From contig NC_087067.1 of the NCBI RefSeq assembly GCF_963678635.1, positions 11,331,716 through 11,395,715 of the forward strand: DNA of 64,000 nucleotides, given 5' to 3'. Positions 1 to 11,204 of the stretch are shown here, piece by piece. This DNA is from Symsagittifera roscoffensis. Taxonomy: Eukaryota > Xenacoelomorpha > Acoela > Convolutidae. Each line of letters opens with the position of its first letter. Position 1 is the stretch's first letter. The position numbers and the translations under genes are program-made. The notes below the pieces were generated by a model. It was given only the letters and a program-made list of their open reading frames with translations. It made no database searches and was not told the DNA's origin.

Positions 1-246
1 TCCCCTCCTGATCCTTATCCATGGCAGGGTCTAAATGGACCTCTACCTCTAACCTTGCCTTTTGTCCTTCTGATGACTTTTGACTCATGGTTTCAACCAT
101 TATGCCTGAAACTTTCTTCCCTTTGTCGGTCCAGGATCGTGTGATCCTTTCCACAAAAAGGTCAGTCATTGCTTTTCTCTGTTTCTCAGGTATGAATTTC
201 CTGGAGCTATCACCTAGTTTAGGTATCCTTGACTGGTCTCGACTCA
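1..246 (-). pseudogene. Partial gag N-terminus of a Ty3-like element, second copy
   Basis: On the minus strand this is the start of the same Gag protein found at 1,388-3,054. It begins with a basic segment, reaches an internal methionine followed by V-E-T-R-S or a close variant, and runs off the window edge. Identity to the other copy is high, with scattered substitutions. It is the truncated end of the tandem duplication. Nothing further downstream in the gene can be seen. Confidence 0.6.
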
Positions 247-814
247 TTTTCAGTTTACCACTTCTTTCTGTCTATACACTCAATTCAATTGCTATTGTCC
301 TTTCAGTCTTACTACTGATAATAAAAACACAAAATAAATTCCAAAAGTTTCACTTAAACAGTGACCACGAATCCTTGTATGTTATCACAGTACAGCTTGT
401 ACACAATTTAATCACAATAATCGATTATTAGTTGCAAGATATGAAGCTAGCACAGTCTGATGATATCAATATACTTAAAAGATAGTGTACTCACTGCCCA
501 ATCAAGCACAAAAATTGTTCAATTAAAACACAAATGAAGCAAAATGAGATTATTTTCAATGAAAAACGTATGTGTTTTGTACTTTAATCAGTTGCAATAG
601 GATATTCGAACCTGTTATTAAAGAACGAGCTTTCCGTGTTCGGTGCTGCACCAAACAGACAAAACTTGAAGGCAGTAATTTTCTCAAGTGGGCGTCTATT
701 ACACCCACCGAGTCCTGTGTTACTTATCTGCCTTCGGATTGCCCGGGCTAGATCTACTAAAATCCTCAGGGCAATCATTTTCGCAAAAACGATTTGGATT
801 TCAAACCCTTTCGG

Positions 815-930
815 ATTGGGATTGGAAAAAACAAGACCCCTCCGGATTAGCAAAATTGAGACCCCTCCGGATAGGCAAAAACAAGACCCCTCCGGATTGG
901 CAAAATTAAGACCCCTACGGTTTTAGACCT
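815..930 (-). repeat. Leader minisatellite, short copy
   Basis: About four imperfect units of 24-25 bases with core CCCCTCCGGATTGGCAAAA lie in the non-coding leader upstream (minus-strand sense) of the truncated gag copy. The same array is expanded at 3,805-4,065. Confidence 0.85.
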
Positions 931-1387
931 CTCCGGGTTTATAAAAATAACTCTTCTGAGACTTTCAAGACCTTCACTCGATACCCTTCCGGATACGTTC
1001 TCTGATGCTTTTGTGCTGTTTGTACTAACTAGGAAGGGTGTATTTTCTTTTCCTAGACCCTTCCGGATTGAAGCTAAGCCTCTTATTTGACAATTCACCT
1101 TAACTGTGAAGGGTCTTATCACTAGCCTAGTTTCGATTCGACTCTGGTATTTTGGTTCCCTTAGCCTTCTCTTTTTGTCTAGGGCAGCGTAAAACTGCCT
1201 TATTCAACCGTTGCTACCCTTTGGTAGGGGTATAAGGGCTTTCCAAAAAATTTTTAAAAATCGTGAAGGGCCTACCTTTCCGAATTAGTGAATTTGCTGA
1301 AAACAGTCTTAAAATTTTTTTTATTGCTATTCGACAACCTCGTAAGAAGTATTTCCAAGGATCTGTTCAGAGGTTCAAAGGCTGTGG

Positions 1388-3054
1388 CTATTGATGCGGC
1401 GTCTCTTGAATGTCCCGCCTGAGTATCTTCGCCACCTGATAAGGGCTCCGAATTTTCTTTCCTGTCCGACTCGCTGGGATTATTTCTTCCCTGGCTCGCA
1501 TGACTCCTGTTTCTAGAATCACATCTCCCAGTCGCATGTGTATGTTGCGTTGGTCGTTCGTTAGAGGTCTGTCTTTTGCCATTTGAACTTCCTCCGATGT
1601 TTGGGCCCCGGGGTCTATTGTCCCCTGTGGCTTAGCCTGATGAACTGCCCCTTCCTCGAGTGGGTCCATATGTCCTTCTCGTATTCTGCTGCTCGTTGAA
1701 GTTCACCCTCGGCTCCCTACTGGGTTCTCCCGATTTCGATTCCCCATTTTTTGGTCCACTCCTGCTGCCTAGTAGCCCATCCAACCTATCCATGATAGCC
1801 TGAGTTCGCCTCTCCATCATCGCATCTATCTTCGTGCCAAGAGTTCCAAGAGTCTGCTCTTGTTGAATTCTCAACTTCTCCATGTCGTTTCTTAATCGTA
1901 ACTCTCTTTGCTCAGCCTCCTTTGTCAATCGCGACAGGTTCTTCGCCAAGTGTTCATCCGTTCTCTCCTTCAAGAGTTTTTCGCTTCTGCTAGCTTCTTG
2001 TCTGTTGCGGTTGATCTCCTCCCACATATTTTTTCTCTTGGCGTGGACTGCCCTATCCAGTTCACTCATTTTTATGGACATCTGTTCATTCTATTCTCCT
2101 ATACTGCCCACTATGTTGGTCAAGACTTCTTCAATTGATGCTCCGTTTTCCACTAATGGTGTCACTAGTGGCGGTGTCACCCTGTCGATCCCAGGTAGTT
2201 TGGTGCTGGTCGAGATTCGGGCTTTGATTCTCTGCCTCGACGTCTTTTCACTATCCACCTCTGGATCCGCCGGTGCGTTGCTTAGCCCTGTATTCCTACT
2301 CCGCCCAGTTCGCATTTCTGATTTCGTCATATTCACAAAGTCTCTTGACTGGCCTGATACTTTTGTGGTATTGCTTGTTGTCCTCACCACACCAAATTTG
2401 TCCATGGTACCAGTCTCTCTATCGGTGTATGCGCCATTCTCCTGAGTCGAGCTATTGAGGCTGACTTGAGATCTGAAGTCATCTTCCGTCGTCCTCTTCT
2501 TCTTCCTGAGTTTCTGCTTCATCGCCCGTACCCGTTCCCATAGTAAATGGAAAGAAGTTTCCTAAAGTGTTCATCACTCTTTCTGAAAACGATGAGGACG
2601 TTGCCGGTGTTTCCGTCATGCCAACCATCATGGTGTTGTCTGTGGGTGATCTTGTAGTCGCCACATTTTCAGTAAAGATGTCGGACAGTTCCGACATCTC
2701 TTATCGGTCCAATGTCCCGGTGGAAGTGGCAAAATCTTGGCCTTGTTCTACCGGAGTAGATTCACTCGCCGATCTCCTGTTTCCTCTTCCTTCCGGCCAA
2801 TGCCCCTCCTGATCCTCATCCATGGCAGGGTCCAAATGGACCTCTACCTCTAACCTTGCCTTTTGTCCTTCTGATGACTTTTGACTCCTGGTTTCAACCA
2901 TTATGCCTGAAACTTTCTTCCCTCTGTCGGTCCGGGATTGTGTCATCCTTTCCACAAAAAGGTCAGTCATTGCTTTTCTCTGTTTCTCAGGTATGAATTT
3001 CCTGGAGCTATCACCTAGTTTAGGTATCCTTGACTGGTCTCGACTCATTTTCAA
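1388..3054 (-). pseudogene. Decayed gag of a second giant Ty3-like element
   Basis: Minus-strand fragments form one Gag-like protein: 3,054-2,701 and 2,697-2,479 (same frame, separated by TAA), then 2,522-2,091 and 2,081-1,632 (another frame, separated by TAG), then 1,669-1,388 (third frame). The architecture follows the N-terminus of the intact Gag-Pol at 12,059: basic start with S-R-I/V-P, an internal M-V-x-T-R-S, a short F-S/T-E segment, a long charged coiled coil (E-L-D-R...), and an R-V-N/D-F segment. Two in-frame stops and at least two frameshifts mean it cannot make the protein. Being related but clearly divergent, it belongs to a different, older family of the same lineage. No zinc knuckle or polymerase part is visible here. 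Confidence 0.7.
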
Positions 3055-4465
3055 TTTACCACTTCTTTCTGTCTATACACTCATTTCAATTGCTAGTGTC
3101 CTTTCAGTCTTACTACTGATAATAAAAACACAAAATAAATTCCAAAAGTTTCACTTAAACAGTGACCACGAATCCTTGTATGTTATCACAGTACAGCTTG
3201 TACACAATTTAATCACAATAATCGATTATTAGTTGCAAGATATGAAGCTAGCACAGTCTGATGATAGCAATATACTTAAAAGATAGTGTACTCACTGCCC
3301 AATCAAGCACAAAAATTATTCAATTAAACCACAAATGAAGCAAAATGAGATTATTTTCAATGAAAAACGTATGTGTTTTGTACTTTAATCAGTTGCAATA
3401 GGATATTCGAACCTGTTATTAAAGAACGAGCTTTCCGTGTTCGGTGCTGCACCAAACAGACAAAACTTGAAGGCAGTAATTTTCTCAAGTGGGCGTCTAT
3501 TACACCCACCGAGTCCTGTGTTACTTATCTGCCTTCGGATTGCCCGGGCTAGGCCTACTAAAATCCTCAGGGCAATCATTTTCGCAAAAACGATTTGGAT
3601 TTCAAACCACACAAATCAGTTACAAACTTTTTTTCAATTTAGACTCAATGTCGCAAATATCCGAGTTTAGACCTGTCTTGTTTTGGTCTGGTCTTTTATA
3701 AAAGGCAAGTTACCAGTGCAATCACTGGTTCCTAGCCTGTCTCTTAATAACCTATTACCTTTCACTACTTGCTTTTCTTCTATCTAGTTAAGTCTTAGCA
3801 AAATAGTACCCCTCCGGATTGGCAAAAATAAGACCCCTCCGGATCGGCAAAAAACATGACCCCTCCGGATTGGCAAAATTAAGACCCCTCCGGATTGGCA
3901 AAATTGGGACCCCTCCGGATTGGCAAAATTAAGACCCCTCCGGATTGGCAAAACTGAGACCCCTTCGGATTGGAAAAAACAAGACCCCTCCGGATTAGCA
4001 AAATTGAGACCCCTCCGGACTGGCAAAAACAAGACCCCTCCGGATTGGCAAAATTAAGATCCCTCCGGATTTAGACCTCTCCGGGTTTATAAAAATAACT
4101 CTTCTGAGACTTTCAAGACCTTCACCCGATACCCTTCCGGATACGTTCTCTGATGCTTTTGTGCTGTTTGTACTAACTAGGAACTAGGAACTTTTCTTTT
4201 TCTAGACCCTTCCGGATTGAAGCTAAGCCTCTTATTTGACAATTCACCTTAACTGTGAAGGGTCTTATCACTAGCCTAGTTTCGATTCGACTTTGGTATT
4301 TTGGTTCCCTTAGCCTTCTTTTTTCGTCTAGAGCAGCGTAAAAGTGCCTTATTCAACCGTTGCCACCCTTTGGTAGGGTATAAGGGCTTTCCAAAAAGTT
4401 GTTATAAAACGTGAAGGGTCTACCTTCCCGAATTAGTGAATTTGTTAAAAACAATCTTAAAAAAA
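3055..4465 (-). other. Non-coding leader of the decayed element
   Basis: This is the region 5' of the decayed gag in minus-strand sense, duplicated at 247-1,325. It carries no credible ORF. It holds the expanded minisatellite and AT-rich sequence. A non-coding leader before gag matches the layout of the intact giant element (9,662-12,058). Confidence 0.5.
3805..4065 (-). repeat. Leader minisatellite, expanded copy
   Basis: About ten tandem units of 24-26 bases (core CCCCTCCGGATTGGCAAAA with variable A-rich spacer). On the minus strand they stay open in one frame and give a spurious repetitive ORF. The array lies in the leader of the decayed Ty3-like element. Confidence 0.9.
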
Positions 4466-5926
4466 TTTTCACGCTTACCTTCTCAAATTATTGATAATTT
4501 TATGGGAAAACTCACCTAATTTGTGATCTAATGGTGCCAAGATCAACTGGATCTGTCCAGTAGTTGCAAAGTTATTAACAAAAACGTCTTTTTTCTAAAA
4601 TAAAAAAAAAATCTATCTTATAGGTTCCGCCTAACTGTTTTCGCAATTCTGTTCTTTTCGACCTAAAAATTATTGATCCGAGCTCAGAAGGCCTATACTC
4701 TTCTAGTTCAATGCAAAAAACCCGATCTAAAACGTTCCAGCTGAAAAAATTTGCCAAAAACAATGCTATTTGGACCCCTCCGGAGTGATGAATCCACTAA
4801 ATCAAACACGTTAAGTTCGATTTCTCTGTAACCCGGAAAGTAATCGTCGAATGAATTTTAAAACCTTTAGATTCACTAGTAAAAGTTGTTCGAACAACAA
4901 TTTTTACTGTCCTAACTCAAAAATTTCAAAAAAAATTCCTATTTTGTAGCGTTTCGTTTCTTTAAAAATCAAGAAAATTCGATTTTTTGTACCTTATTAG
5001 TTCCAACCACTTCCGAACTAAACTTAACCGGATCTACCTATTATACTAGTACAGTTACAATGTAACTCACTAGTTTAGCGCTATTTTCCGTTTCAAAAAC
5101 CATCGATATCTTAAAAATCGCGATTTGTGGGGGGATCAAAATATCGCTATTTTGACCCTAAAAACCTGTCTGCTCAGTGTGTTTTTACTGAAAAATGATT
5201 TAGGAGTATTAATATAGGCTTTATAAATAATAATAGTAGTAATACTATACCCCTCCGGGTTTTTTCAACCTCCGAATTAAGGTGCTTAACTCGGAAATTT
5301 GCAGTTCTAAACACAGCTCTACATGCTTTTCACCGTCTCTGCCAAAGCCAGTTCTTTTGGTGGTCTTTCTTACGTCGGGTCGACAAAAACGTTGCTGCTT
5401 CTGTCTTCGGTCAAAACACTCAAATTAACTGATTATATGCAAGAATAGTGAGCTCATGGCTGGGTCCCAGTATCCTCAGACCACGAAGTCACTCCTTAAA
5501 ACAGGGCTACTACTATTTATTATATTACGATTGTTTTTGTTCAGTAGATAAAAATCATCATCTCTATCGAAGATGGATCAACCCTTTCCCCCAACTCCTA
5601 GCTTTTCATTATCTGAAAATGAATCTGGATGTCAATTAAATTCAACTCAGGACATAACCAGGAAGCTAAAAGGTTATGTAAAATAGTTTGAGATCTCCGC
5701 CCGAGACCCCTCCGGATTCCTGAATCCGGGGAAATAACGTCCTTATTCCCTTTCTGGAAGGCTGGACACACGCTGTCCCAACACCCTTCGCCGTTTGCAT
5801 GAATCACTCTGTAACTATTGTAGCGACACAATCGTGACAACTCAGAGCGGTCTCTGATAATCTGAAATCTCTGTTTTCTGATTCGCTGTTTCCTTCATTG
5901 TTATTTCTACGGCAACTATTGTTGTT
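4466..5926. other. AT-rich sequence without a recognisable gene
   Basis: Probably the remaining leader or an LTR of the decayed minus-strand element, since isolated CCCTCCGG motifs recur at about 4,775, 5,250 and 5,705. No LTR ends, coding domain or second repeat copy could be recognised. Confidence 0.4.
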
Positions 5927-6495
5927 GTGTTTTTCTTCTGTTTTTTCTCCAGAATAGCCGTTTCAGCATTTCTCAGAAATGTGACGTCATCATTCGAAAT
6001 TTTAACACCAGAATATTTTGACCTTCGCAGTTTGTCTTATCGTTCAATTAACGTCGCTAATCTGCTGAAACCGTTAATCTTCCAGGTTAGCTTCTATGAA
6101 TTCGAAATGGCATTTTTGTCCATTCTGGTCGTAATGTCTTTTTCGTGATGCGACGGAAGGTTCCGCTGTGCCAATCCGGGGGAATGGCACATGTTGCTGG
6201 ACGCCTGATCAATTTTCTACCAATTAAACTCCGACTCACCACTCTCACTACCACACTGCATTATATGCTGTCCAACTGGGGTATCGTCTTTTCGGTGTTC
6301 CTCAATCCTTGTGATAAGATGTTGGACCGTCTGGCTAACATAGATGGATTTGCACGACAACATTCAAGTCTGTTTACCCCTTTTGATTTCAGTTCACTGG
6401 AAAAGGAGGATTTTAAAGAGGGCATACAAGTTTTCATTTTCCTCATCGTGAGCATTATCTGCGCATTGGTGATATCGCGCACTTTTGTTTGCTAA
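5927..6495 (+). other. Unrecognised exon-like open segment with a terminal hydrophobic helix
   Basis: Two adjacent open frames overlap at 6,145-6,148 (a TGA and an ATG share bases). The first (5,927-6,148) follows a good pyrimidine-rich AG acceptor at about 5,949. The second runs from ATG 6,148 to TAA near 6,493 and ends in a predicted transmembrane stretch (F-I-F-L-I-V-S-I-I-C-A-L-V-I-S), like a tail-anchored protein. The two could be one coding region broken by a one-base shift, or exons of a host gene displaced by transposons. I recognise no family. The composition looks coding, but no homologue supports it. Confidence 0.3.
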
Positions 6496-6941
6496 TGTCT
6501 GACTGTGATTCCCCCTGTATTGGACCATCAAGATGAGTGGTGAATCACTGCTATATTTAAAGGCTTCTTTTTCTCAGCCATGTTTTTTTTGTTTTGCCCT
6601 CCCTGATGATCTTTTCGAGGCTTGCGACGCTACCCGCGATTACCAGCTTTCCAGATATTGAAGAAATTTTTGCTAAAAAGTAAATTTCAAACGTTTTCGC
6701 AACTATGTGCATCGTCAGGATTTTTACAATAAACTAATCTAAATGACAATAAAACGTCAATTTACAAATGTTATTTTCAATAACTCACATACAATTTGCA
6801 TTTCCAGATATATCATGACAGAGATTTGACAATTATAATCAAATATAACCAATCTATTTTTTTAATTTACAAATGTAATTTACAATAATTCACATACATT
6901 TCACAGCTATCACTAATCCGCTTCAATTAGCAAACGCGTAA
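6496..6941 (-). other. Probable 3' untranslated region of LINE-A
   Basis: This AT-rich stretch lies just beyond the stop codon of the LINE-A endonuclease in minus-strand sense. I see no gene in it. The exact LINE end and any target-site duplication could not be identified. Confidence 0.35.
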
Positions 6942-8725
6942 CTATTTAAGTAAATAATAAACTTCTGAGAGCGCGTCGCTATCTCCCAATGTCCCTAAGA
7001 CAGCTGCCGCGTTTCCAACTTGAATCGCAATGGAGATGCGTTGTTTCATGTAAAATGACAATTTTGGTTCTTGAGTAGTTTCGTTGAGTTTTCTACCCAG
7101 GGTCTTGAGAAATTTGAGCGTTTGTGGACCGCATCCGCCTTGGATCTCGATAGCAACTGGGGCGAAAATGTATCCTCGATTTATTAAATCAGCGTATTTC
7201 GAGGTTTTACGGTTTTCGGCTTCAGAGGCAGCAGAGAATTGAGATGCAGTGCCAGAGGACAGACGGCTTGGTGCCAGGGCGTCGACAACAGTGGCATCCC
7301 ATATGAGTGACTGACCTCTCTCCCAAGGCACCAACGTGAGTCCATCTGGACGTTTCTGGTCTGCTGTGGACAGACCAGGAGGCTAGAGAACTGAAAGAAT
7401 GTTGCTCGATCCTAAAGCTCGCTTCACTATATCGTTAATCATTGAGTGGCGCTGAAGCCTGCCGGCGCTTCTCCTGCACGAAAGACCGTGGCCTCCAAAA
7501 GTGTCGACGTGCTCACCACAACGGCAGACGTGAGGCTCACCGAGACGAAGAGCGAGAGATATTCGGAGATGGATATTGGAAAGCTTGAGGCCTAAAGAAC
7601 TTGACTGCAGGGCGGTGAGCCAAGCAGACTGTAGCTTACCCTCGAAAGACTTAAGGCGAATGCGAGATCTTTTGTCAGGTGCGTCGGTGATCAGATTATT
7701 AAGCCGGGTTCTGTATACGGGGTCAGACCAAGACTTCTGAAAGTTGTTCTCGGGGATAGTGGTGGAGCCAGAGAGCTCATACCATTGTGACAAGGCTCCT
7801 TCATACAAAGGGTCTGAGAAAGGCTTATTGAGGATTTCGGAACAAAGGCGTGAAGAACTGCCAACAGACGAGAGATACCCGCATACGGCAAGAACAGACT
7901 CAGATCCTAATCCGAGACCACCTAAAGCTACGGGAAGGGAGGCTTGCTTGCGGGCGTCAGTATCAAGTCTTATGTTGCAGATGCTCTCGAGGCTGGAGTA
8001 GAGGAGGTCGTCGTATTTAGCTAAGAGTTCAGGGTAGTTGAAACACGGAGAGGAGCGAAGGATATATATCAACTTCGGGATAGAAAACGAACTCTTCAAA
8101 AGAAAGAAAGCATGATGAACCTCGATGTTTTTCAGACGCAAACACATGAACTCCAATTCAGCTATCTTGTCACTGAGAACATTGGAGATGGCAAGATTCC
8201 CTACAAGAGCCCCCAGGATTATCAAGTTGTCGATGCCCGGAGTTTCTATCAACGGGGAGATCTTGTTGAACTCTGACAAGATGAGCGACCTTTGTGTCTC
8301 CGATGAGTTGCCTAAAAAATACAGCTCGCACTTGTCGGGACGGACCTCGAGACCTAACTTGGCACTTTCGGAGATGATCATGAGGAAGTCGCGCAGGACG
8401 ATGGCGTAATCTCCGCCTAAGTTTCCATCGTCTAGATACCACAAGTTCAACTCTGATTCTACTTTGTGGGTGATTTCGTTCACAGTATCACAGAAAATTG
8501 GCGGTGCCTCAGGGTCGCCTTGCTGACCACCTTCTTCTGAAGACAAAGCGGAATCACCGATGAAAAGATGTGATGCGGAGTCATGAGCTGCGTGCGCATA
8601 AGGATAAAGACCTGGATAACGCTCGTGGATCAGAGATAAAAACTTGTTCCGCGAGATGGAATTGAACGCGTTCTTGAAATCTATTTTGAGAATGACCTTG
8701 CCGCTACTTTCAATATTGTCATGTA
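6942..8725 (-). pseudogene. LINE-A, 3' half: reverse transcriptase C-terminus and endonuclease
   Basis: This minus-strand region encodes the polymerase core of a non-LTR retrotransposon with the G-Q-Q-G-D-P and Y-L-D-D-G motifs, a thumb region, a C-x-C-G...H...C knuckle, then a PD-(D/E)xK-like nuclease (R-P-D-G, W-D-A-T-V-V-D, A-I-E-I-Q). The reading frame continues across both parts but is interrupted by one TAG at 7,383-7,385, where related elements usually have Glu (GAG to TAG would be one change). The 5' half is at 31,597-32,674, because the giant LTR element inserted inside the reverse-transcriptase domain. The nuclease type places it with LINEs that use a restriction-like rather than an APE endonuclease. 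It is inactive through the stop and the insertion. Confidence 0.85.
8519..8725. repeat. 207-bp direct repeat flanking the giant element, left copy
   Basis: Bases 8,519-8,725 are identical by eye to 31,597-31,803. Both are LINE-A reverse-transcriptase sequence. The right copy begins directly after the right LTR (31,596) and the left copy ends directly before the first LTR-like base (8,726), so the pair sits exactly where target-site duplications sit. Its length is 207 bp rather than the usual 4-6 bp. Confidence 0.92.
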
Positions 8726-8745
8726 TGTGCCAGTCGGTCATAATA
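8726..8745 (+). repeat. 20-bp partial duplication of the LTR 5' end
   Basis: The first 17 bases of the LTR (TGTGCCAGTCGGTCATA) occur twice in tandem, at 8,726 and 8,746. The right LTR has only one copy. The extra copy abuts the 207-bp target duplication, so it arose at or after integration at the left junction. Confidence 0.9.
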
Positions 8746-9661
8746 TGTGCCAGTCGGTCATATTTGGAAGTTTGACCTTGAGAGGAGCAAAAAACACTTG
8801 ATTTTGGAGTGAAATTTAATTTTTCAAAATTTCGAATGGAACCTGTCATGCACGATTTTCTCGCGAGAACTGAAAATCAGAAAAAGAGATCAGAACAATT
8901 TCAGAACAATTGAGTCGCATACGCGGGAAAGTCGCAAGAAAAAGCAGTAGGAAATTGCTATTCGCAATTTCCATCACTATAATAATCGAGAGTAGAGCTG
9001 TCCCATCTGTGACAGAGACGAGAGCATTCCCTCGAATTGGATTATAACGACTGGAGTATTATTCGGAACTGGACTAGAGTGAACCTTCGGTGGAAAGGTG
9101 GACAGCTTGAGTGTCCTAATGGTTCACAAGAAAACTATTGTCTAGAGTATAAACTCGTTCTCATTGTCAAAACTATAAAACATTAGACTCATTTAGTTAC
9201 GTTATTTAATTCTTGAGTTAATTACCGACTGGATTATTTCCCACTTCTTGAGCGGGCTACTATGTGAGTACAAATTTAAATTCCTAGAGTGTGTTTTATA
9301 ATTGTTATGTTGAGGTAAGGCGAGTTTTAGGTTGATCCATCTGAAATGGATCAAAGTTCCACTGTCTAATAAAAATAAACTTAACGGATTGTTCCAACCC
9401 GGTTTTTAACGGCGTTCATGTATTTTGGGTATCTAGAGACCTAAGTATGGGGACGTTTCTAATTCTAGAGTGGGGGGATATTTTAGTAGTAGCCTTTAAG
9501 CTGTAACGGGTCGTAGTCTCATGTCACAAGCGAACCGAACTGGCTCCGACCGTTCTTGAGGCAGAAAAACACAAGAGATGGTGTCCCTGACCCTTGAGCC
9601 AGTGGTTATAGGGCCTATTTTTCTTAAGCCTCATGTGTGACTGCAGTAGACGAATGTTACA
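8746..9661 (+). repeat. Left LTR of the giant element (916 bp)
   Basis: It starts TGTGCCAGTC and ends GAATGTTACA (TG...CA). It aligns end to end with 30,681-31,596; the only difference I see is TCGCGAG against TCACGAG near 8,873/30,808. A TATAAA at 9,148-9,153 and AATAAA at 9,368-9,373 and 9,374-9,379 are candidate promoter and polyadenylation signals. CTTGAG occurs six times (8,777, 9,106, 9,212, 9,247, 9,555, 9,593). Confidence 0.95.
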
Positions 9662-9672
9662 TAGTGTTTTTA

Positions 9673-9687
9673 TGGCGCTCCTGGGTG
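9673..9687 (+). promoter_or_regulatory. Candidate primer-binding site
   Basis: TGGCGCTCCTGGGTG lies 11 bases after the left LTR end. It begins with TGG, the complement of a tRNA CCA end, as expected for a minus-strand primer site. The tRNA was not identified, and the gap is longer than the usual few bases, so the call is tentative. Confidence 0.4.
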
Positions 9688-10130
9688 TTTACGACATCAA
9701 GACTACGGAGTCGAACCCACTTGAGACAGCTTCGGGCTGAATGCCCATTCTAGAGTACCGGCGGTACGGTTCGACAGGAACGTGCAAACCTTCCGGTTGT
9801 ACCGTGATAGCTTTTTAAGAAAACTCGAGAAAATTTCCTGGTACGCTCTCCGAACGAGGCTTAGCTAACCGAGTAAAGGGGGGCAACTAGGGGGACAAAA
9901 ACACGAGCAAAAAGACAAAAAGCAAAACAAAAACCATAAAACGAAAAAAGACAGTGACTTTGACACCAGACCAGTTGGATCAAACCTTTATATTAATTAA
10001 ATAGTATACCCATACTGTTTTATAAGTTCGATCGTTTTGATCAACCTAGCAATTTAACCCAGTAACCGTAGTAAAGTGCCCGAGTGTGGGGCGTTGTCAA
10101 GGGTTTTCAGGTAGTTTGGAACTTAGCTGG

Positions 10131-10410
10131 ACCAATAGGAGACTTCACTGGAAGAGGTGACCAGCCGAGTGGGAAAGTTGTTCAGGGACACTTGAGCTGA
10201 ACCAATAGGAGACTTGACTGGAAGAGGTGACCAGCTGAGTGGGAAAGTGGTTCAGGGACACTTGAGCTGAACCAATAGGAGACTTGACTGGAAGAGGTGA
10301 CCAGCCGAGTGGGAAAGTGGTTCAGGGACACTTGAGCTGAACCAAAAGGAGACTGGACTGGAACAGGTGACCAGTCGAGTGGGAAAGCAGCCAAGAAGGA
10401 TTTGGCAATT
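10131..10410 (+). repeat. 70-bp tandem repeat, four copies
   Basis: Units start at 10,131, 10,201, 10,271 and 10,341 (ACCAATAGGAGACTTGACTGG and variants), period exactly 70. The last unit is the most diverged. Three units contain CACTTGAGCTGA. The array lies in the giant element's leader. Confidence 0.92.
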
Positions 10411-11204
10411 CTCGAGTTCTCAAATTGGGCAGAACGGGTATCGTTAAAATCCACATTACATTATAGGAGATAAGCGTAAAATAGGATAAGCGACATCCCC
10501 CGGTTTTGAGGAACGTTTTTACTTGAGCAGGCCTGGAGACAGGTCTACGGTTTTCTCTTGAGAGGTTTAGCACCCGGCGCTTAAGGTAATTTTAGGCTTA
10601 GGAAGGGGGGCTAAAAAGGGGGGAGGTTAGAAAGGGGACTGGTTAAGTTAGAGGTTGGCGGTTGTAAATTGTAAAAAGGGGGAAATTAGAGTAACTAATT
10701 AGTCGACATCGTTGACTTAGTTACATTAGAAATTAACACGCGTTGGTAATATTAGGTGGAGATCCAAAATTCAACTCGAGTTAAGACTGGTACGCTGGTT
10801 GGTTTGGTAGGGGGGACCGGATATAGACAGCTTTTGTGATACCCCATAAGATCACTAGTGGGGGGAGGAAAACGCGTGGCAATTAGGTACCAGACATTTT
10901 TTTTTAGACCAAAGGTAGACATTGGTCACCTTTGAATTTCAGGTGGGCTCATTTTTCTGTTTTTATCATTTTTCTTACTTAGATTTTTGTTGCATTTTAG
11001 TGAGGATTTGTGTTTGGTTTTATACGAACAGGTGATCACAAGATACCTGCGCACCTACATTGAAATAGAAACAACCAAAAGAAGAGGAGGGTCAGCATTT
11101 GGCTTTTAAGAGAGGGTTTTTGGGAAAATTTTACTAGAGCTTGAGTGGTGGTACAAGGTACGGTGATTCAAGAAGACCCTACAACGAGTATTGGGACAAG
11201 AACG

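Larger units (their letters stand above)
1..4465 (-). repeat. Tandem duplication of a retroelement leader-gag unit
   Basis: Bases 1 to about 1,325 match about 2,802 to 4,460 with few substitutions, an offset of roughly 2.8 kb growing to about 3.1 kb because of indels. Read on the minus strand the order is leader, gag, leader, gag N-terminus, with the last copy cut by the window edge. The copies differ in two visible ways: a stretch of about 190 bases (near 3,608-3,800) is missing from the first copy, and the short minisatellite has about four units in the first copy but about ten in the second. Similarity ends near 1,325 and 4,460. This looks like unequal exchange within an old element or a short tandem array of it. 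Confidence 0.85.

Noticed and set aside
3784-4032. Minus-strand 82-residue ORF rich in R-R-G-L-N-F-A-N-P-E-G
   Set aside because: It is the 24-25 bp minisatellite translated; unit lengths vary and the other copy of the leader does not keep it.
9711-9770. A reverse-oriented tRNA after the left LTR (GAGTCGAACCCAC resembles a T loop)
   Set aside because: The surrounding bases do not form acceptor, D or anticodon arms.
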